From Methylobacterium sp. Leaf91 (GTDB taxonomy: Bacteria; Pseudomonadota; Alphaproteobacteria; Rhizobiales; Beijerinckiaceae), in assembly GCF_001422815.1 (NCBI RefSeq), contig NZ_LMMP01000012.1, forward strand, positions 5,617 to 69,616: a DNA stretch of 64,000 nt, written 5' to 3'. Position 1 is the stretch's first letter, and each line of letters begins with the position of its first letter. Below the pieces are notes generated by a model. It searched no databases, was not told the DNA's origin, and saw nothing but the letters and a program-made list of their open reading frames with translations. This document shows, one piece after another, positions 63,586-64,000 of the stretch. A program made the translations under genes and the position numbers.

Positions 63586-64000
63586 TCAGGCGGGGGAGAC
63601 CACCATCGGCTCCGGCCCGCCGCCGCTCGGTGGCTTCGAGGCGGTTTTCGGCGGCTCGAACCCGTAGGTCTCCGGCATGGCGACGAGGTAGAGGACGAAC
63701 CCCGCCGCCGCGATGCCGGCCAGGACCAGGAACGCCGTCGAATATCCCGCCGACACGATGATGAGACCGGCCAGCGTCGCCGAGAACGAAGCGCCGAGTC
63801 CCTGTGTCGTCGCGACGGCCCCCTGCGAGACGTTGAACCGGCCGGTGCCTCGGGTGAGGTCGGCGACGACGATGGGGAAGAGCGCGCCGTAGATGCCGGC
63901 CCCGATCCCGTCGAGGAGCTGGACAGCGACGAGGTAGAACGGGTTGTCCGAGAAGGTGTAGAGCACGCCCCGGATGGCGAGCACGCCGAAGGCCACGAGG
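63586..64000 (-). CDS. MFS transporter, C-terminal part, cut by window edge
   Basis: The visible 137 codons read LLDGIGAGIYGALFPIVVADLTRGTGRFNVSQGAVATTQGLGASFSATLAGLI and further helices. This is the C-terminal half of a 12-helix major facilitator, ending FEPPKTASKPPSGGGPEPMVVSPA. Its start lies beyond base 64000. The substrate cannot be judged from this half. It is 158 bases upstream of the ArsB-type gene on the same strand, so co-transcription is possible. Confidence 0.82.
   Translation of the reverse strand, partial: LVAFGVLAIRGVLYTFSDNPFYLVAVQLLDGIGAGIYGALFPIVVADLTRGTGRFNVSQGAVATTQGLGASFSATLAGLIIVSAGYSTAFLVLAGIAAAGFVLYLVAMPETYGFEPPKTASKPPSGGGPEPMVVSPA

Overview
The window is 64 kb of GC-rich DNA with very dense, often overlapping genes (many ATGA and GTGA stop-start overlaps). 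Gene content points to an alphaproteobacterium of the Hyphomicrobiales, most likely Methylobacterium or Methylorubrum. The signs are a fused MrpA-MrpB antiporter subunit, a Nit1C nitrilase cluster, a cyanase operon and rhizobial-type adenylate cyclase and PBP1A proteins. That assignment is an inference from style and family resemblance. I see no rRNA, tRNA, CRISPR array or intact mobile element.

Layout. 0-7.4 kb: a LysR regulator diverges from a phosphoribosyltransferase, an allantoate/ureidopropionate-type amidohydrolase and a polar amino-acid ABC transporter; decayed transposase relics follow. 7.4-18.2 kb: CysZ-like membrane protein, flavin amine oxidase, HD-GYP protein, YaiI, adenylate cyclase, a methyltransferase-glycosyltransferase pair, an MhqD/MhqE-like electrophile-detoxification pair with its divergent LysR, and a PilZ protein. 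18.3-24.2 kb: a PAS/AAA+ sigma-54 activator diverges from a cyanate/nitrate-type ABC transporter and cyanase, with a near-consensus -24/-12 promoter and three upstream repeats. 24.2-33.1 kb: DoxX, an orphan ParA, an M20 peptidase, a cyanamide-hydratase-like HD protein with a divergent GlxA-type regulator, and a three-subunit molybdenum hydroxylase. 33.2-42.0 kb: a complete Nit1C cluster (nitB to nitH plus a glycosyltransferase) on the minus strand, with a divergent MocR regulator. 42.2-47.7 kb: a GntA-like N-hydroxylase with a DUF1989 protein, RNase HI, 3-methyladenine glycosylase, an old yellow enzyme with RidA, and a LysR. 47.9-56.8 kb: the mrp Na+/H+ antiporter operon, a Kef-type antiporter and a pirin. 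56.8-64 kb: small secreted proteins, PBP1A, a BrnA-like protein, an ArsB-type permease and an MFS fragment at the edge.

How it fits together. A recurring theme is assimilation of unusual small nitrogen compounds: cyanate (CynS plus transporter), cyanide or nitriles (Nit1C), possibly cyanamide (HD protein), ureido compounds (amidohydrolase plus ABC transporter) and guanidine-like compounds (GntA/DUF1989). The cyanase and Nit1C clusters, 20 kb apart, carry nearly identical candidate sigma-54 promoters (TGGCACAGCGTTTGCC and TGGCATGCGGTTTGCC). This suggests common nitrogen-limitation control. A second hidden link is a shared palindromic operator in front of both the MhqE-like dioxygenase/LysR pair and the pirin gene 40 kb away, suggesting one electrophile/quinone-response regulon.
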